From positions 310,001 through 374,000 of the forward strand of contig NZ_JBFEFI010000001.1 of the NCBI RefSeq assembly GCF_040717535.1: a DNA stretch of 64,000 nt. Reading direction: 5' to 3'. The first letter of the stretch is position 1. Each line of letters begins with the position of its first letter. The notes beneath the pieces are model-generated. The model was given only the letters and a program-made list of their open reading frames with translations. It did no database searches and was not told the DNA's origin. A program made the position numbers and the translations under genes. This document shows positions 1-8,897 of the stretch, piece after piece. Origin of the DNA: Thalassoglobus sp. JC818 (GTDB taxonomy: Bacteria > Planctomycetota > Planctomycetia > Planctomycetales > Planctomycetaceae).

Positions 1-555
1 AGCTTTGCCTATAAACCGAGTGGTCAAAACGACAGTCGGTCCATCGACTGCTTTGTTGAGGGGGACATCGCACCACAAGACGCCCCCGAATGGCCCTACC
101 ACAATTACCCTTCATCCTATGAAAGAGTAAGCTTAGTCTCCACACCAGTCCCATATGATTCAAGCAACCTAAAGGACGCGTATGCGTTCGCCTCAGTCTT
201 CGGTTTGAATGATCTTTCTGTCAACAATTACATTAAGTCCATTAAGATGGCAAACAAGGACTACATGTTTGCCACCATGGGTGAAGCCCCCAGTTCAGTT
301 GGAGAACTGCTTGATGAAATCCCTCATCCTTTTTTCCAACCGATTCGTCGTCTATGCACGAAATGCGTGAATCCTGACTGCATTAACACGCGAGGACTGC
401 TTTCTTTAACGCCAGTCTGTTGCTGTAACTCCGGCGCAGAATTCATGGGAGGTGTTTTCCACAATGGCGAAGGGTCGAGTGAAAACATTCAGTTGGCCTT
501 CTTAGCCTGCCCATTGTGTGACACCATACATGTCTTCGAATTCTGGGAGTCTTGA
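1..555 (+). CDS. Cysteine-rich hypothetical protein, 5' end outside window
   Basis: The frame is open from base 1 to the stop at 553-555, so this is the C-terminal part (184 codons) of a gene that starts to the left of the window. A TTG at 205 is an internal codon rather than a convincing start. The last 70 residues contain a cysteine cluster: CTKC, a Cys five residues later (NPDC), a CCC triplet and a final CPLC. This spacing suggests a zinc-binding fold or a set of disulfides. No signal peptide or membrane segment is visible in the part present. I do not recognise the family. The unbroken frame and ordinary codon use argue that it is a real gene. Confidence 0.6.
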   Translation, partial: SFAYKPSGQNDSRSIDCFVEGDIAPQDAPEWPYHNYPSSYERVSLVSTPVPYDSSNLKDAYAFASVFGLNDLSVNNYIKSIKMANKDYMFATMGEAPSSVGELLDEIPHPFFQPIRRLCTKCVNPDCINTRGLLSLTPVCCCNSGAEFMGGVFHNGEGSSENIQLAFLACPLCDTIHVFEFWES

Positions 556-755
556 TTGGCCTCTGCACCAGCCTAAGACTCAAAATTCCCAGTCCTTCCA
601 TGGAAGAGTTAACAGTACCAACCACTTTCTACGAAGTCCCGATGTGATCAGCCCGTCCTCTGACTTCAACGTCACCCACAAATCAATCTGGAATTCCATC
701 TACGAAAAAAGTGATACAAACCAAACCAAGAGTGAGATGGGAGCAGAGTTGTTTG

Positions 756-1120
756 TTAACTCCTCTTCTCCACGTCATAGCAAAGCAGAAGGCCTCGATC
801 GCGGATGTAGAGTTTTCGTTTGGCGACGATCGGATGTGTCTATACTGGGGAATCGCTGCGGTCGATTTGCTCGAAGTGTCCTCGATCTTTCAATTCATCG
901 CGAAAAGGCGCAATGAGCAAGACTTCGCCGCCTTCTGCACGAAGATAGAACCGATCTTCGGCCAGCAAGAGTGCCACCTTCGGTGCGTCGCGATCTCGCT
1001 ACAAGAGCTTCCCGGTCTGGAAGTCCGTGCATGTCAGAAATTCTCCTTCGTTGTCACCAGTCGCACCATAAAGTGCTCCATCGATGACGCACTCTTGGCA
1101 AATCATGAAACGGGAGTGAG
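756..1120 (-). pseudogene. Decayed PQQ-like beta-propeller gene, C-terminal remnant
   Basis: The minus strand encodes a recognisable C-terminal end of a planctomycete PQQ-like (BamB/alcohol-dehydrogenase-type) beta-propeller. It reads [16 protein letters not shown], then [10 protein letters not shown], then [13 protein letters not shown], then [10 protein letters not shown], and ends with LYIRDRGLLLCYDVEKRS and a TAA at 756-758. Two in-frame TAG codons interrupt it, at 999-1001 (GKLL-stop-RDR) and 840-842 (SPV-stop-TH). Both fall where intact relatives usually carry tryptophan, so each is explained by a single TGG-to-TAG change. Upstream of about 1120 the match fades, although the frame stays open to at least about 1200. 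The 5' two thirds of a normal gene are missing. An intact relative lies at 14157-15527. Confidence 0.75.
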
Positions 1121-1434
1121 AAAGATGATGAACAACGACGTTGATAGCAACAATTAGACGTTCGCCCCGAAAGCTCATCGAAGTAGAGATCGGTGACTCA
1201 CTAATGCATCGGCCAGCAGACAGTGCCCTCCCCGATTAATGGCACCCCAGTATCAGAGATCGGATTTGGTAAAACGCAATCACAATCGTCTGCTGGAGGG
1301 ATGACGTAGCCCGAACGGAAGGAGGCAACTACGAGTTGCGAAACCTCTTGGTTCCAGTGATTTCTACAGAGCATGTTAGGCGAGAACAGGAATATCGACC
1401 AATAAACACCAGATTCGATTTCGGAGTTTAGATC

Positions 1435-1854
1435 ATGCGCGTAGCCACTGCGAAGTCACCCATCATTGTTTTGACACTTTCTATATTGCAATGGTCATGG
1501 GTGGCTTTCGGCCCATCCGCAAAGATTGGTCTAGCATTGGGATTAGATGCGGTATTGTCACCCTTTTGCGAGACTCGTGTTAGAGCTAGCCTTGAAGAGT
1601 TTGGATGGGACTACTATTCAGTTGTTTCTTCGTTTCAGTTCGAGATAGTCGTTGGAGGGATACTTACCTTCGTGTTTGTGTGGTCCTCATTGTGGCTGCT
1701 CTTGCAGTTGTTTTTAGGGCCAAGTCGTTCACGCGGCACTTCGAGAACAGTAGTGTCGGTTTTCGCGATAACAGTGGCTCTTCTCGTTGCCTCTAATACG
1801 ATTCGCTGTATTCAAGACGCCTGGAATGGCATCATTAAAGGAATGCAAAATTAG
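1435..1854 (+). CDS. Small hypothetical membrane protein
   Basis: A 139-residue protein with three probable membrane segments, at about residues 8-28, 68-92 and 104-124. The second carries the hydrophobic run VVGGILTFVFVWSSLWLLL. The ATG at 1435 is preceded by a purine-rich CGGAG about 8 bases upstream, which supports this start. A basic SRSRG patch sits between segments two and three. No catalytic motif is visible and I do not recognise the family. It stands alone between a pseudogene and empty DNA, so it may be a lineage-specific gene. Confidence 0.55.
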   Translation: MRVATAKSPIIVLTLSILQWSWVAFGPSAKIGLALGLDAVLSPFCETRVRASLEEFGWDYYSVVSSFQFEIVVGGILTFVFVWSSLWLLLQLFLGPSRSRGTSRTVVSVFAITVALLVASNTIRCIQDAWNGIIKGMQN

Positions 1855-2467
1855 GAGTGACTTCATCGTTGAAGCGGTACGGGGACATTTCATTCTGGTC
1901 AGCGAGGTAAGCTGGGACAGGTCCGAGCATGCTCATGAGTCATGTCAGTCAAACAGGATTCACAACAGAAATTTCCAAGAGAGTCAGCCGCTTCGAGTAT
2001 GAATCGGCCGGTGATGATCGATCCGGATCGAGGTCGGACGACTTTACAGCTTCGATGCGATCAACCGCATTTCGTCGCTGATCAATCCGCAGGGAGCGAT
2101 TGTTTTGCGCATTCCTGACGCTCGTGGACAGCATTCGTCTAGTAACCTTCAGTGAAGTGGCAAGGCAAGATAGAGTTGGCTAACACGCCAAATAAAGTCG
2201 TGCGAATTTCTATGCTGTCTCACCGATACGTAATTGACTCAAAAGGTTGACTCAAGGAATCCGTTGAGCGTCTTGAGCGGCGCGCATCAGAGAACTCGAC
2301 CACACACGAAGAAGTGAACTGCTCACGCAAACTCTGCGGACGAACCGACTCGATCTTTGATCAGTCTTGAGTATTGCGCTGTGGGGCTAGAGAAGATTAT
2401 TGCTGTCTGACAGCACACGAAGGAACTTCTTGTTCACAGTCGTGTGCCTGCTGCTTCGAATGAACCT
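1855..2467. other. Gene-free stretch with possible relict coding DNA
   Basis: No convincing gene lies here. A short plus-strand frame ending at about 2153 reads SFDAINRISSLINPQGAIVL followed by RIPDARGQ. It has protein-like composition but no start, no ribosome site and no recognised family. It may be the tail of a lost gene, as with the PQQ remnant nearby. The rest is probably downstream sequence of the haloperoxidase gene. Confidence 0.35.
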
Positions 2468-4264
2468 TTATCGACCTCTTCGCTGGCTTCCATTCCTCAC
2501 GTCTTTCTGATCATTGGATGCAAACATCCAATTGGTTTCCCTCGACGGGCGATGCACTCCGTTGTCGTGACCTGAAGAGCCTTGAACCGTTTGATTCCAG
2601 AAATCGCGTGATTCCTTCGACGCGACATCGGCTTGAAGATCTCGGCGATTGTGATCTGACTTCTTCTGAGAACGGTGCTTGCCATTCTTGTTTTCATTCT
2701 TTCCGGAATTGTTGTGATGGCTTCTATGATGGTTGCCTCGGACTTTGTCATGGTGATCGCCGTCATGTCCGTTGACTTCAAAATCACTCGCGACACTGAA
2801 AGCGACTGCCTGACCGACTTCCTGCCCAACTAAATCGTCGAAGTCGAAATGAATTCCCAGGTACACACGACTGCGTCCGTTTTCCGCCATCGCTTCACTC
2901 AACGAATCGAACGATCGAACAGCATCATCAAGATCCAACCCGTATGCCTCCTGAAGATCAGGGTCAGCAAGCAGAAGTTCCAACTCCACAGATGTCAGAT
3001 CGAAGGAAATATCATCTGTTCCATAGAACTCTTGTAACGATCCGAAGAGCGCGCCGCCAAACGTCGCATGACCTGAAATATAGGTCGGGAACTGGGGTGT
3101 GAAACCGATGATGTCGCCTTGTCCATCTGGGGCTCCTAAAGCTGTCCAGTTGGGGTCTCCTTCGGTCAGCGGATTTCCGTCATTGTCGCCTTCGTGAATC
3201 GCAGTAACTGGTCGCCAGAAGTTTTCGTCGAACTTAGTATGCCAGGCGACGATCGCGGCATCTGCCATGGCGACCGAAGTTTGAGCGAACAAGGCAGCGT
3301 TCTCCTCGAATGTATTGCCTTGCTGTTCAGCAATCGTGATGAGGACATCGTTGTAGAGGGCGATTGGTGTCCCCATTCCTTCGTTGTCGTAAGCCCAGAA
3401 GAGACCAGCTTCGGTCTGGTCTTCCGTTCGCACATTGCTATCGAACGAACCAAGTTCTTTCACCTCATTGTAAGAAGCTGCGTACTCCTCACTCGTCAGG
3501 GCAGGTGTGCTCTCAGGTGCAAATCCTTCCGGCGACGAGATAGCGAAAGTTTCAACTTCTCCCCAAGCAGGTCCCCAGACCGGGACATCTGGGTTCAGCG
3601 GGTCGACTTGAAAGTAGCCCGCACCATCGGAGAATGTGTAATCGAGAACCGCATCTGAACCGTCGTTTGCACGGGCTGCGATGATTGCATTTCCGATTTG
3701 CGTTCCTAGCTCAAAACTGTCTTCTGTCTTGGAACTTGAAGGAAGTCCATCAAGGACGCTTGCATAGAAGGAATCGATATTGGCTTGCTGATCAGGGTAG
3801 AGTTCACTCAACACCGTGTAGGCTGCCTGAGTCGATGCAACTTCCGCAGAAATCGAACCTGTTGTATTTAGAATATCCGAGTTGTAGTTAAAAAACGTTC
3901 CGCCTGAGTTTCCCGAGGCGAATTGAACGGAATCGTAAATGGCGAGATTGAACATCGCCATCGACCTCGAAGCGTAACCGGGATTCTGTTTTGTAACGTC
4001 AGCGACGAGTAGTTCGCCAAAAAAGTCATTCCACGACAGAACGACATCCGAACTCACAGCCATGGAACCGAAGTCATCGATGTCACTGGAATCAAGTTCG
4101 GTGCTATCTACGTCGACGTTCAACACTGTGTTCGGAGCATCAATGTTGTCAATCGCTTGACCAGTTGCTGAAAGCAGCACGCGTTCTTCCAGTCGCACAA
4201 TGGCTGTGGCTGCCGAGTTCTGAAGTTTTTGTCGGCGTCGATTCGCTTTTTGAAACAACATCAT
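2468..4264 (-). CDS. Exported vanadium-dependent haloperoxidase (PAP2 superfamily)
   Basis: The signature of vanadium haloperoxidases and acid phosphatases of the PAP2 superfamily is present. It consists of K-x6-RP (KFDENFWRP, near residue 345), the SGHA motif about 50 residues later (YISGHATFGG), and SR-x5-H-x3-D (SRVYLGIHFDFD, near 470). The family oxidises halides with hydrogen peroxide using vanadate. Near the N-terminus is RLEERVLLSA, a motif common on exported planctomycete proteins, after a basic stretch. The protein therefore probably goes to the cell surface by a non-standard signal. I chose the ATG at 4264 over the one at 4285 because AGGGAG lies seven bases before it. The last 85 residues are a low-complexity His/Asn/Lys-rich tail (GDHHDKVRGNHHRSHHNN) not found in the catalytic family. 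It may bind metal or the cell surface. Confidence 0.85.
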   Translation of the reverse strand: MMLFQKANRRRQKLQNSAATAIVRLEERVLLSATGQAIDNIDAPNTVLNVDVDSTELDSSDIDDFGSMAVSSDVVLSWNDFFGELLVADVTKQNPGYASRSMAMFNLAIYDSVQFASGNSGGTFFNYNSDILNTTGSISAEVASTQAAYTVLSELYPDQQANIDSFYASVLDGLPSSSKTEDSFELGTQIGNAIIAARANDGSDAVLDYTFSDGAGYFQVDPLNPDVPVWGPAWGEVETFAISSPEGFAPESTPALTSEEYAASYNEVKELGSFDSNVRTEDQTEAGLFWAYDNEGMGTPIALYNDVLITIAEQQGNTFEENAALFAQTSVAMADAAIVAWHTKFDENFWRPVTAIHEGDNDGNPLTEGDPNWTALGAPDGQGDIIGFTPQFPTYISGHATFGGALFGSLQEFYGTDDISFDLTSVELELLLADPDLQEAYGLDLDDAVRSFDSLSEAMAENGRSRVYLGIHFDFDDLVGQEVGQAVAFSVASDFEVNGHDGDHHDKVRGNHHRSHHNNSGKNENKNGKHRSQKKSDHNRRDLQADVASKESRDFWNQTVQGSSGHDNGVHRPSRETNWMFASNDQKDVRNGSQRRGR

Positions 4265-5016
4265 CGAGTCTCCCTGGTTTGTCATCGATCTCAGCGCGCA
4301 CCTTCATCTCAGAATCGGACAAGGTGGAGAGGTTTGCAATAAGATCTTCCGAATCGGCAGTTCTCTCATCGAGAGAGCCGACTCGAACCATTTGCAAAGA
4401 CCTCGGAAGCGATCAGTGACGACAGAATTGAGAAGGGCTAGAACAACTCATGTGACAAGGTGACGTGAAAGGTCACATGAACTTAAATCTTAAACGAGAA
4501 GCATCTTGCCCAATCAACTCAGTTTTTCTGAGGATCAAATCGGTTGTACTGATTTCGTTTTTCAGTTGACTAAGGTTTGCAGGAGTACCAACAACATCAC
4601 ATTGAGATGACGAAAATTCATTGTCATTCACGAAACGCTGAATCGACATGGTCGGTTGAGTCGTTCCGACACCCGGTGGTTGAACATTCGATTCACACAG
4701 CTACAAGTGTTTCTTTTCATCTGCGAAGAAGACTCACTAGATCGTCGATGCTGAGCAGAAGTGATCGCACGGCATCATTCGGATGGAGAAACGGAGCGAG
4801 TTGATTTCACTCGGGACGGCGGTCCAACGGAGGAGTCTTGCAATCGCTTGCAATTGAATAAACGGGACTTCAATATTCATTGTCGCAAACCGACTGTTCT
4901 TCACCGTCGCTCGCATCTTTTTTTGACGCAACGAACTTCAGTGAGCATCAGTGTGGTAAGCTCAGACCATGGGGCTCATCTTCTACGAATTAGTCTTCCA
5001 ATCGAACGGGTACCTG
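4265..5016. other. Divergent intergenic region, no gene seen
   Basis: This stretch of about 750 bases separates the leftward haloperoxidase gene from the rightward winged-helix/translocase/kinase unit, and must hold the promoters of both. Frames in it are short, lack ribosome sites and encode no recognisable protein. I could not identify a firm -35/-10 pair or a strong inverted repeat. Confidence 0.5.
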
Positions 5017-5763
5017 ATGACTGAAGACGATAAAAGCGAATATCGGGAAGCGTTTCTACTGCTACAACTTCTCCAAAGCGACCCGGAGAAGCGGCGCCTT
5101 GGCAACCTCAACAAACACGCAATCGGCAACTCGAAGCTCTTCGGGAAGAAGGTCAGCGTGCCGAAAGAGTTGCGATCCGAATTGTGCGAAGCAGGGTATA
5201 TTCGGGAGTTTGACAAGAAGGGGAGATCGGCGAAATACGAGATCACCGAGCGCGGGCGAGGTCGACTCGCAGAGACGCGGCAATACCCCGAAGCACTGAA
5301 TAAAATCACTGGAGAGATGATCAATGAATTGATCGCATGTGTCAGCGAGTATCACAGTCAGTTTGATTTACTCGCTGTCCCTGCTCCGACTCAGGCAGAA
5401 GACCCTCGCACAGAACTTTCCACACCTGCGAACGAATTCGAAGCGGCTCCAGCTGTCTCGACTTCAACTGCTGTCTCCAGCGACGTCATTCGCTCCGCAG
5501 TGCTTGAAGAGATTGCTGAGCTGAAACGAAACGAATTCCATCACCGCAGCTACGTTCCTGTTTACGCAGTTCGACGACGAATTCGGGAGCGATTCGGAAT
5601 GCAATCGGCTGGCCATGGCACGCTCGATTCCATCATGAAAGAGCTCTGGAATCAGAAGAAGATCCGACTGATCGCGACGACTGACCTTTCGCTTCCAGAA
5701 GATCAACTGCAGGATGCACTTCCGGGAGAGGGCCGAACACTGTTTTTTGTGGAGAGAACTTAA
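5017..5763 (+). CDS. Double winged-helix protein, first gene of translocase/kinase unit
   Basis: A 248-residue protein with two probable winged-helix domains and a low-complexity linker rich in Ala, Ser and Thr between them. The first (about residues 1-95) has the pattern helix, helix, then a wing: KKVSVPKELRSELCEAGYIR followed by RSAKYEITERGRGRL. The second (about 170-248) is IRSAVLEEIAEL, then YVPVYAVRRRIRERFG, then TLDSIMKELWNQKKIRLI. Such domains usually bind DNA or mediate protein contacts. The frame can be extended to an ATG at 4969, but the added residues look unrelated to the domain, so ATG 5017 is preferred. The stop codon TAA shares one base with the start of the next gene (TAATG), which suggests translational coupling. 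It could be the DNA-recognition subunit or the regulator of the cluster. Confidence 0.75.
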   Translation: MTEDDKSEYREAFLLLQLLQSDPEKRRLGNLNKHAIGNSKLFGKKVSVPKELRSELCEAGYIREFDKKGRSAKYEITERGRGRLAETRQYPEALNKITGEMINELIACVSEYHSQFDLLAVPAPTQAEDPRTELSTPANEFEAAPAVSTSTAVSSDVIRSAVLEEIAELKRNEFHHRSYVPVYAVRRRIRERFGMQSAGHGTLDSIMKELWNQKKIRLIATTDLSLPEDQLQDALPGEGRTLFFVERT

Positions 5764-8700
5764 TGTCGATTGCCGGGTCAAATCCATTTGCTTCCGACCG
5801 CTTAAATCATGCCTTTGACTATCGACCGGAATGGGACGTCACGACGCTTCACGATGCTGCCAGCCGGTGGCTCGAATCGCGAATCGATTCTCTGTCCGCG
5901 AGCGAATTCGCCGATCCTCAGCGAAAGATCTGCGTTTTGCGGGCAGATCCGGGGGTGGGAAAAACTCACCTATTCGGACGACTTGCCCATCGAACTGAGA
6001 AACAGATTCTGACGATCTTTGTGCCGCAGATCGAAGTGCTCGAAAACCCGATGCGGCACTTTCGATGGCACCTGATCGAAACGCTGTTTCAACGTCGGTC
6101 GTCGAATAAACCGAGCGCTCTTGAACTCGGTTTGGCTCGACTCGCGATGGATTCGTTTCGAGACTATTTCACATGGCTGCCTTCATCGGTTCAGGCTACC
6201 CATCATCAACTGGGGGAACGGCTCAAGGACGACCCGCTCGCCGTTTTAGAAATCACCAATGGTGTGTCGGCGGCTGAAGCGTTCCGAAATCTGGCTGAAG
6301 CAGTGGCGAGTGATTACGCCCCATTTGCGACAGTTCAAAATGACATCGCCCGAGCTCTTTCGCTGGGATGGGCACCAGAGCGCATGCGCACCGATGCTCG
6401 AAAGTGGCTTCGAGGAGACACTCTTCCGGATTCGGTTCGCGAGGAATATCGGTTCAGTGATGAACCGATTGAAACCACGAAGTTGTTTCGTGCGGTGTCT
6501 GCGCTGTTCGGACATGAAGTCCCGATTGTGCTCTGCTGTGACCAACTCGATGCAGTGTTGAGAAGCGAAACGGCCACAAAAGACTACACCAACGCCCTGA
6601 CAGCGCTTTTGCACGAAGTTCCGAATCTTCAAATCGTTCTGTCGTGTCTCGACGACCGATGGGATCAAGTCGTCGCGTGGAGCGAAACATCTTTCGGTTC
6701 TCGGTGCGATTTGCCCGAGGCAGGGAAACTTGAACAGCTCGACGAATTTCACATCCGCCAACTTCTTCAGCGACGTCTGGCCACATGGTCTGGCCAAAAG
6801 GCGACCAACGGAAATTGGCCACTGGACCTCGACGCCTGGGCGGCACATTATCGCAACGATCCGCCGACAGCCCGCCATTTATTTAATCAGGCAGCTGGAC
6901 ACTTTCAGGAATGGTTGGAGAACGGCCAACCCAATGTCCTGATTCGCCCCACAAAAGGCATGGACCTCGAAGACGAATTCCAGCAGAAGTGGAACTACGA
7001 ACTCGATCAGATTCGCACGGACAAAAACCGCTCGCCTGACCACCTCCAAGAGAGTCACATCTATGCAATCTTTGTCGAAGCTTTCAACACTCTGCGGATG
7101 ATCGAAGATGCTCAACAACCACCGCTGAGTGAGATCGAAGAAGATGTTCTCACAAGCACTCCAAAATATCAGCGATTTGGCTGCGCGATCACGGTGGGCG
7201 GAGAACAGTCTGTGCTCGGCTTTACGAAACTCGAGAGTGCACGAGATTTTTCACACTACCTCAAAGCCTTCCTGAAGACAGTTGGAACAAACAAAGCGAC
7301 TCAGGGCGTCCTCGTCCATCACGATGACCAACCTCCTTACGGCACTGGAAAGACGAAGGAGCTTTATGACGAAGCTTTAGAATCTGGCACATTAAGAGCG
7401 GTTTCACTTCGCGATTATGTTACAGATTTTGAACAACTCCACTGTTACTGGTCACTCCTTCGACTCGCTGAGCAACAGAATCTGGTTTGTGGTGGGAAGA
7501 CACTCGAACCGGATGACTGTCGCCAACTGGCCGTGAAATCGGCTTTTCTGGATGGCAACAACCTGCTGGCCCATTGCCTCAGTGAAGCATGCCGCCCGAT
7601 TGAAACCAATAGGCAACGTTCTGCGTCAGCCGCGCGACCGGATAATTCGACTGACAAGAATCCGACTCTTCCATTTGTTGATGATGAAGCGTCTTCGAAT
7701 GAAGCAGATCGACCAAGCGAGAAGGGTTCGACGGCGACTGCGGTAACAGTGAAAAAGAGCTCGAAGACGGAACTTGACTGGGCCAATCAGCGACTTCATC
7801 TCGTCGTGGAACAACTCCGCACGCTCAATGTTCGAGTCGAAGCGATGGAAGTCCGAAAGGGCCCCGTCTTCGCGAGACTGCTCGTTCGTCCGCTGGGAGG
7901 AACAACCATCAATAAAGTGAGGAATAGATCCGAAGATCTAAAGATCCGCCTCGAGTTGGACAATCTTCCATTTATCGATTCACAAGCCGGAGCAATTTGC
8001 GTTGACGTGGAACTCCCACCAGATCAGAAAAGGACTGTGGCGTTTTCGGAAGTGATCAAACATGTGCCGAAGTCACGTCCCGACACGCCCATTTTCCCCG
8101 TTGGACAGGACGTTGCCGGAACAACACACTGGGCAGATTTGTCCAACGCGAACATGTGCCACTTTCTCGTTTCGGGTACGACGGGAAGCGGAAAGAGCGA
8201 ATTTCTTAAATCAATTGTCGCTGCTCTGGCGAATCGACTCGCCCCTCACGAGCTGCAATTAATCCTTATCGATCCGAAACGAGTGACATTTAATTTAAGT
8301 GGCGACTCTCCTTATCTTCACGCACCGGTTGCTTACACTGCCGACGAGACGATTCCGCTCTTACAGTGGGCAGCGGAGGAGACAGAGAAACGTTATTCGC
8401 AGCTGCAAAAAGCCCGCGTCTCAAGTCTCGCTCAACTTCAGAGCGCAACTGGGAACGCCCCGCCGCGCATCGTCGTTGTTTGCGATGAATTCGCTGACCT
8501 GATGGCGAGCAAAGAGACGAAGGAGGATCTTGAGACCGCTCTCAAAACTCTCTCCGCTAAAGCGCGAGCGGCTGGTATTCATCTGATCCTGGCGACGCAA
8601 CGACCGGAGAAGAACGTTGTCACTCCCATTATCAAAACGAATCTGCCCGGACGAATCGCACTCAAAGTGAAATCGAAGGGAGATTCGGAAATTGCCATCA

Positions 8701-8831
8701 ACCGTCCTGACGCATGTCAGTTGCTCGGTAAGGGCGATCTCCTCTGGGAACGTGCTGCGAGTGTTCTGCGACTGCAAAGCCCACTTGTTAATCCCGAAGA
8801 GTTCGAGGCAGCACTACGAGTTTCCAGTTAG
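5763..8831 (+). CDS. Two-motor ATPase: N-terminal AAA/STAND-like NTPase plus FtsK/SpoIIIE translocase
   Basis: A 1022-residue soluble protein. Residues 55-345 form a P-loop NTPase: Walker A ADPGVGKTHLF at 61-71, Walker B VPIVLCCDQLDAVL at 253-266, and a sensor-like LSCLDDRW at 293-300. Residues 430-610 are a middle domain I do not recognise. After an acidic/Ser-rich linker (615-665) come an FtsK alpha-like domain (LDWANQRLHLVVEQL, GPVFARLLVRPLGG, about 670-765) and the FtsK motor, with Walker A SGTTGSGKSEF at 804-814, Walker B IVVVCDEFADL at 903-913 and LILATQRPEK at 941-950. It lacks the four-helix membrane region and the C-terminal gamma domain of the housekeeping FtsK, so it is not the division protein. 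It starts one base inside the stop of the preceding gene. FtsK-type motors move double-stranded DNA. The N-terminal NTPase may act as a switch. Confidence 0.88.
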   Translation: MSIAGSNPFASDRLNHAFDYRPEWDVTTLHDAASRWLESRIDSLSASEFADPQRKICVLRADPGVGKTHLFGRLAHRTEKQILTIFVPQIEVLENPMRHFRWHLIETLFQRRSSNKPSALELGLARLAMDSFRDYFTWLPSSVQATHHQLGERLKDDPLAVLEITNGVSAAEAFRNLAEAVASDYAPFATVQNDIARALSLGWAPERMRTDARKWLRGDTLPDSVREEYRFSDEPIETTKLFRAVSALFGHEVPIVLCCDQLDAVLRSETATKDYTNALTALLHEVPNLQIVLSCLDDRWDQVVAWSETSFGSRCDLPEAGKLEQLDEFHIRQLLQRRLATWSGQKATNGNWPLDLDAWAAHYRNDPPTARHLFNQAAGHFQEWLENGQPNVLIRPTKGMDLEDEFQQKWNYELDQIRTDKNRSPDHLQESHIYAIFVEAFNTLRMIEDAQQPPLSEIEEDVLTSTPKYQRFGCAITVGGEQSVLGFTKLESARDFSHYLKAFLKTVGTNKATQGVLVHHDDQPPYGTGKTKELYDEALESGTLRAVSLRDYVTDFEQLHCYWSLLRLAEQQNLVCGGKTLEPDDCRQLAVKSAFLDGNNLLAHCLSEACRPIETNRQRSASAARPDNSTDKNPTLPFVDDEASSNEADRPSEKGSTATAVTVKKSSKTELDWANQRLHLVVEQLRTLNVRVEAMEVRKGPVFARLLVRPLGGTTINKVRNRSEDLKIRLELDNLPFIDSQAGAICVDVELPPDQKRTVAFSEVIKHVPKSRPDTPIFPVGQDVAGTTHWADLSNANMCHFLVSGTTGSGKSEFLKSIVAALANRLAPHELQLILIDPKRVTFNLSGDSPYLHAPVAYTADETIPLLQWAAEETEKRYSQLQKARVSSLAQLQSATGNAPPRIVVVCDEFADLMASKETKEDLETALKTLSAKARAAGIHLILATQRPEKNVVTPIIKTNLPGRIALKVKSKGDSEIAINRPDACQLLGKGDLLWERAASVLRLQSPLVNPEEFEAALRVSS

Positions 8832-8897
8832 AGCTGTATTCGTTCGAACTAAAGCGTCGTTTCCGGTTTCATCGAGTTGCAGACCGCGAGTAAGTTT

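Noticed and set aside
711-1157. Plus-strand open frame of 148 codons
   Set aside because: It mirrors the decayed PQQ-propeller gene on the minus strand, which has clear family motifs. The plus-strand product has none.
2047-2153. Short plus-strand frame with protein-like composition
   Set aside because: No start, ribosome site or recognised family. Kept only as a possible relict in the intergenic note.
6246-6878. Minus-strand open frame of 210 codons inside the translocase gene
   Set aside because: Antisense to a gene with strong domain evidence. The product is Arg/Cys-rich without motifs, as expected from the codon bias of the sense strand.
5763-8831. Reading the translocase as the housekeeping cell-division FtsK
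   Set aside because: It has no membrane helices and no gamma domain, carries an extra N-terminal NTPase, and sits with a kinase gene instead of division genes.
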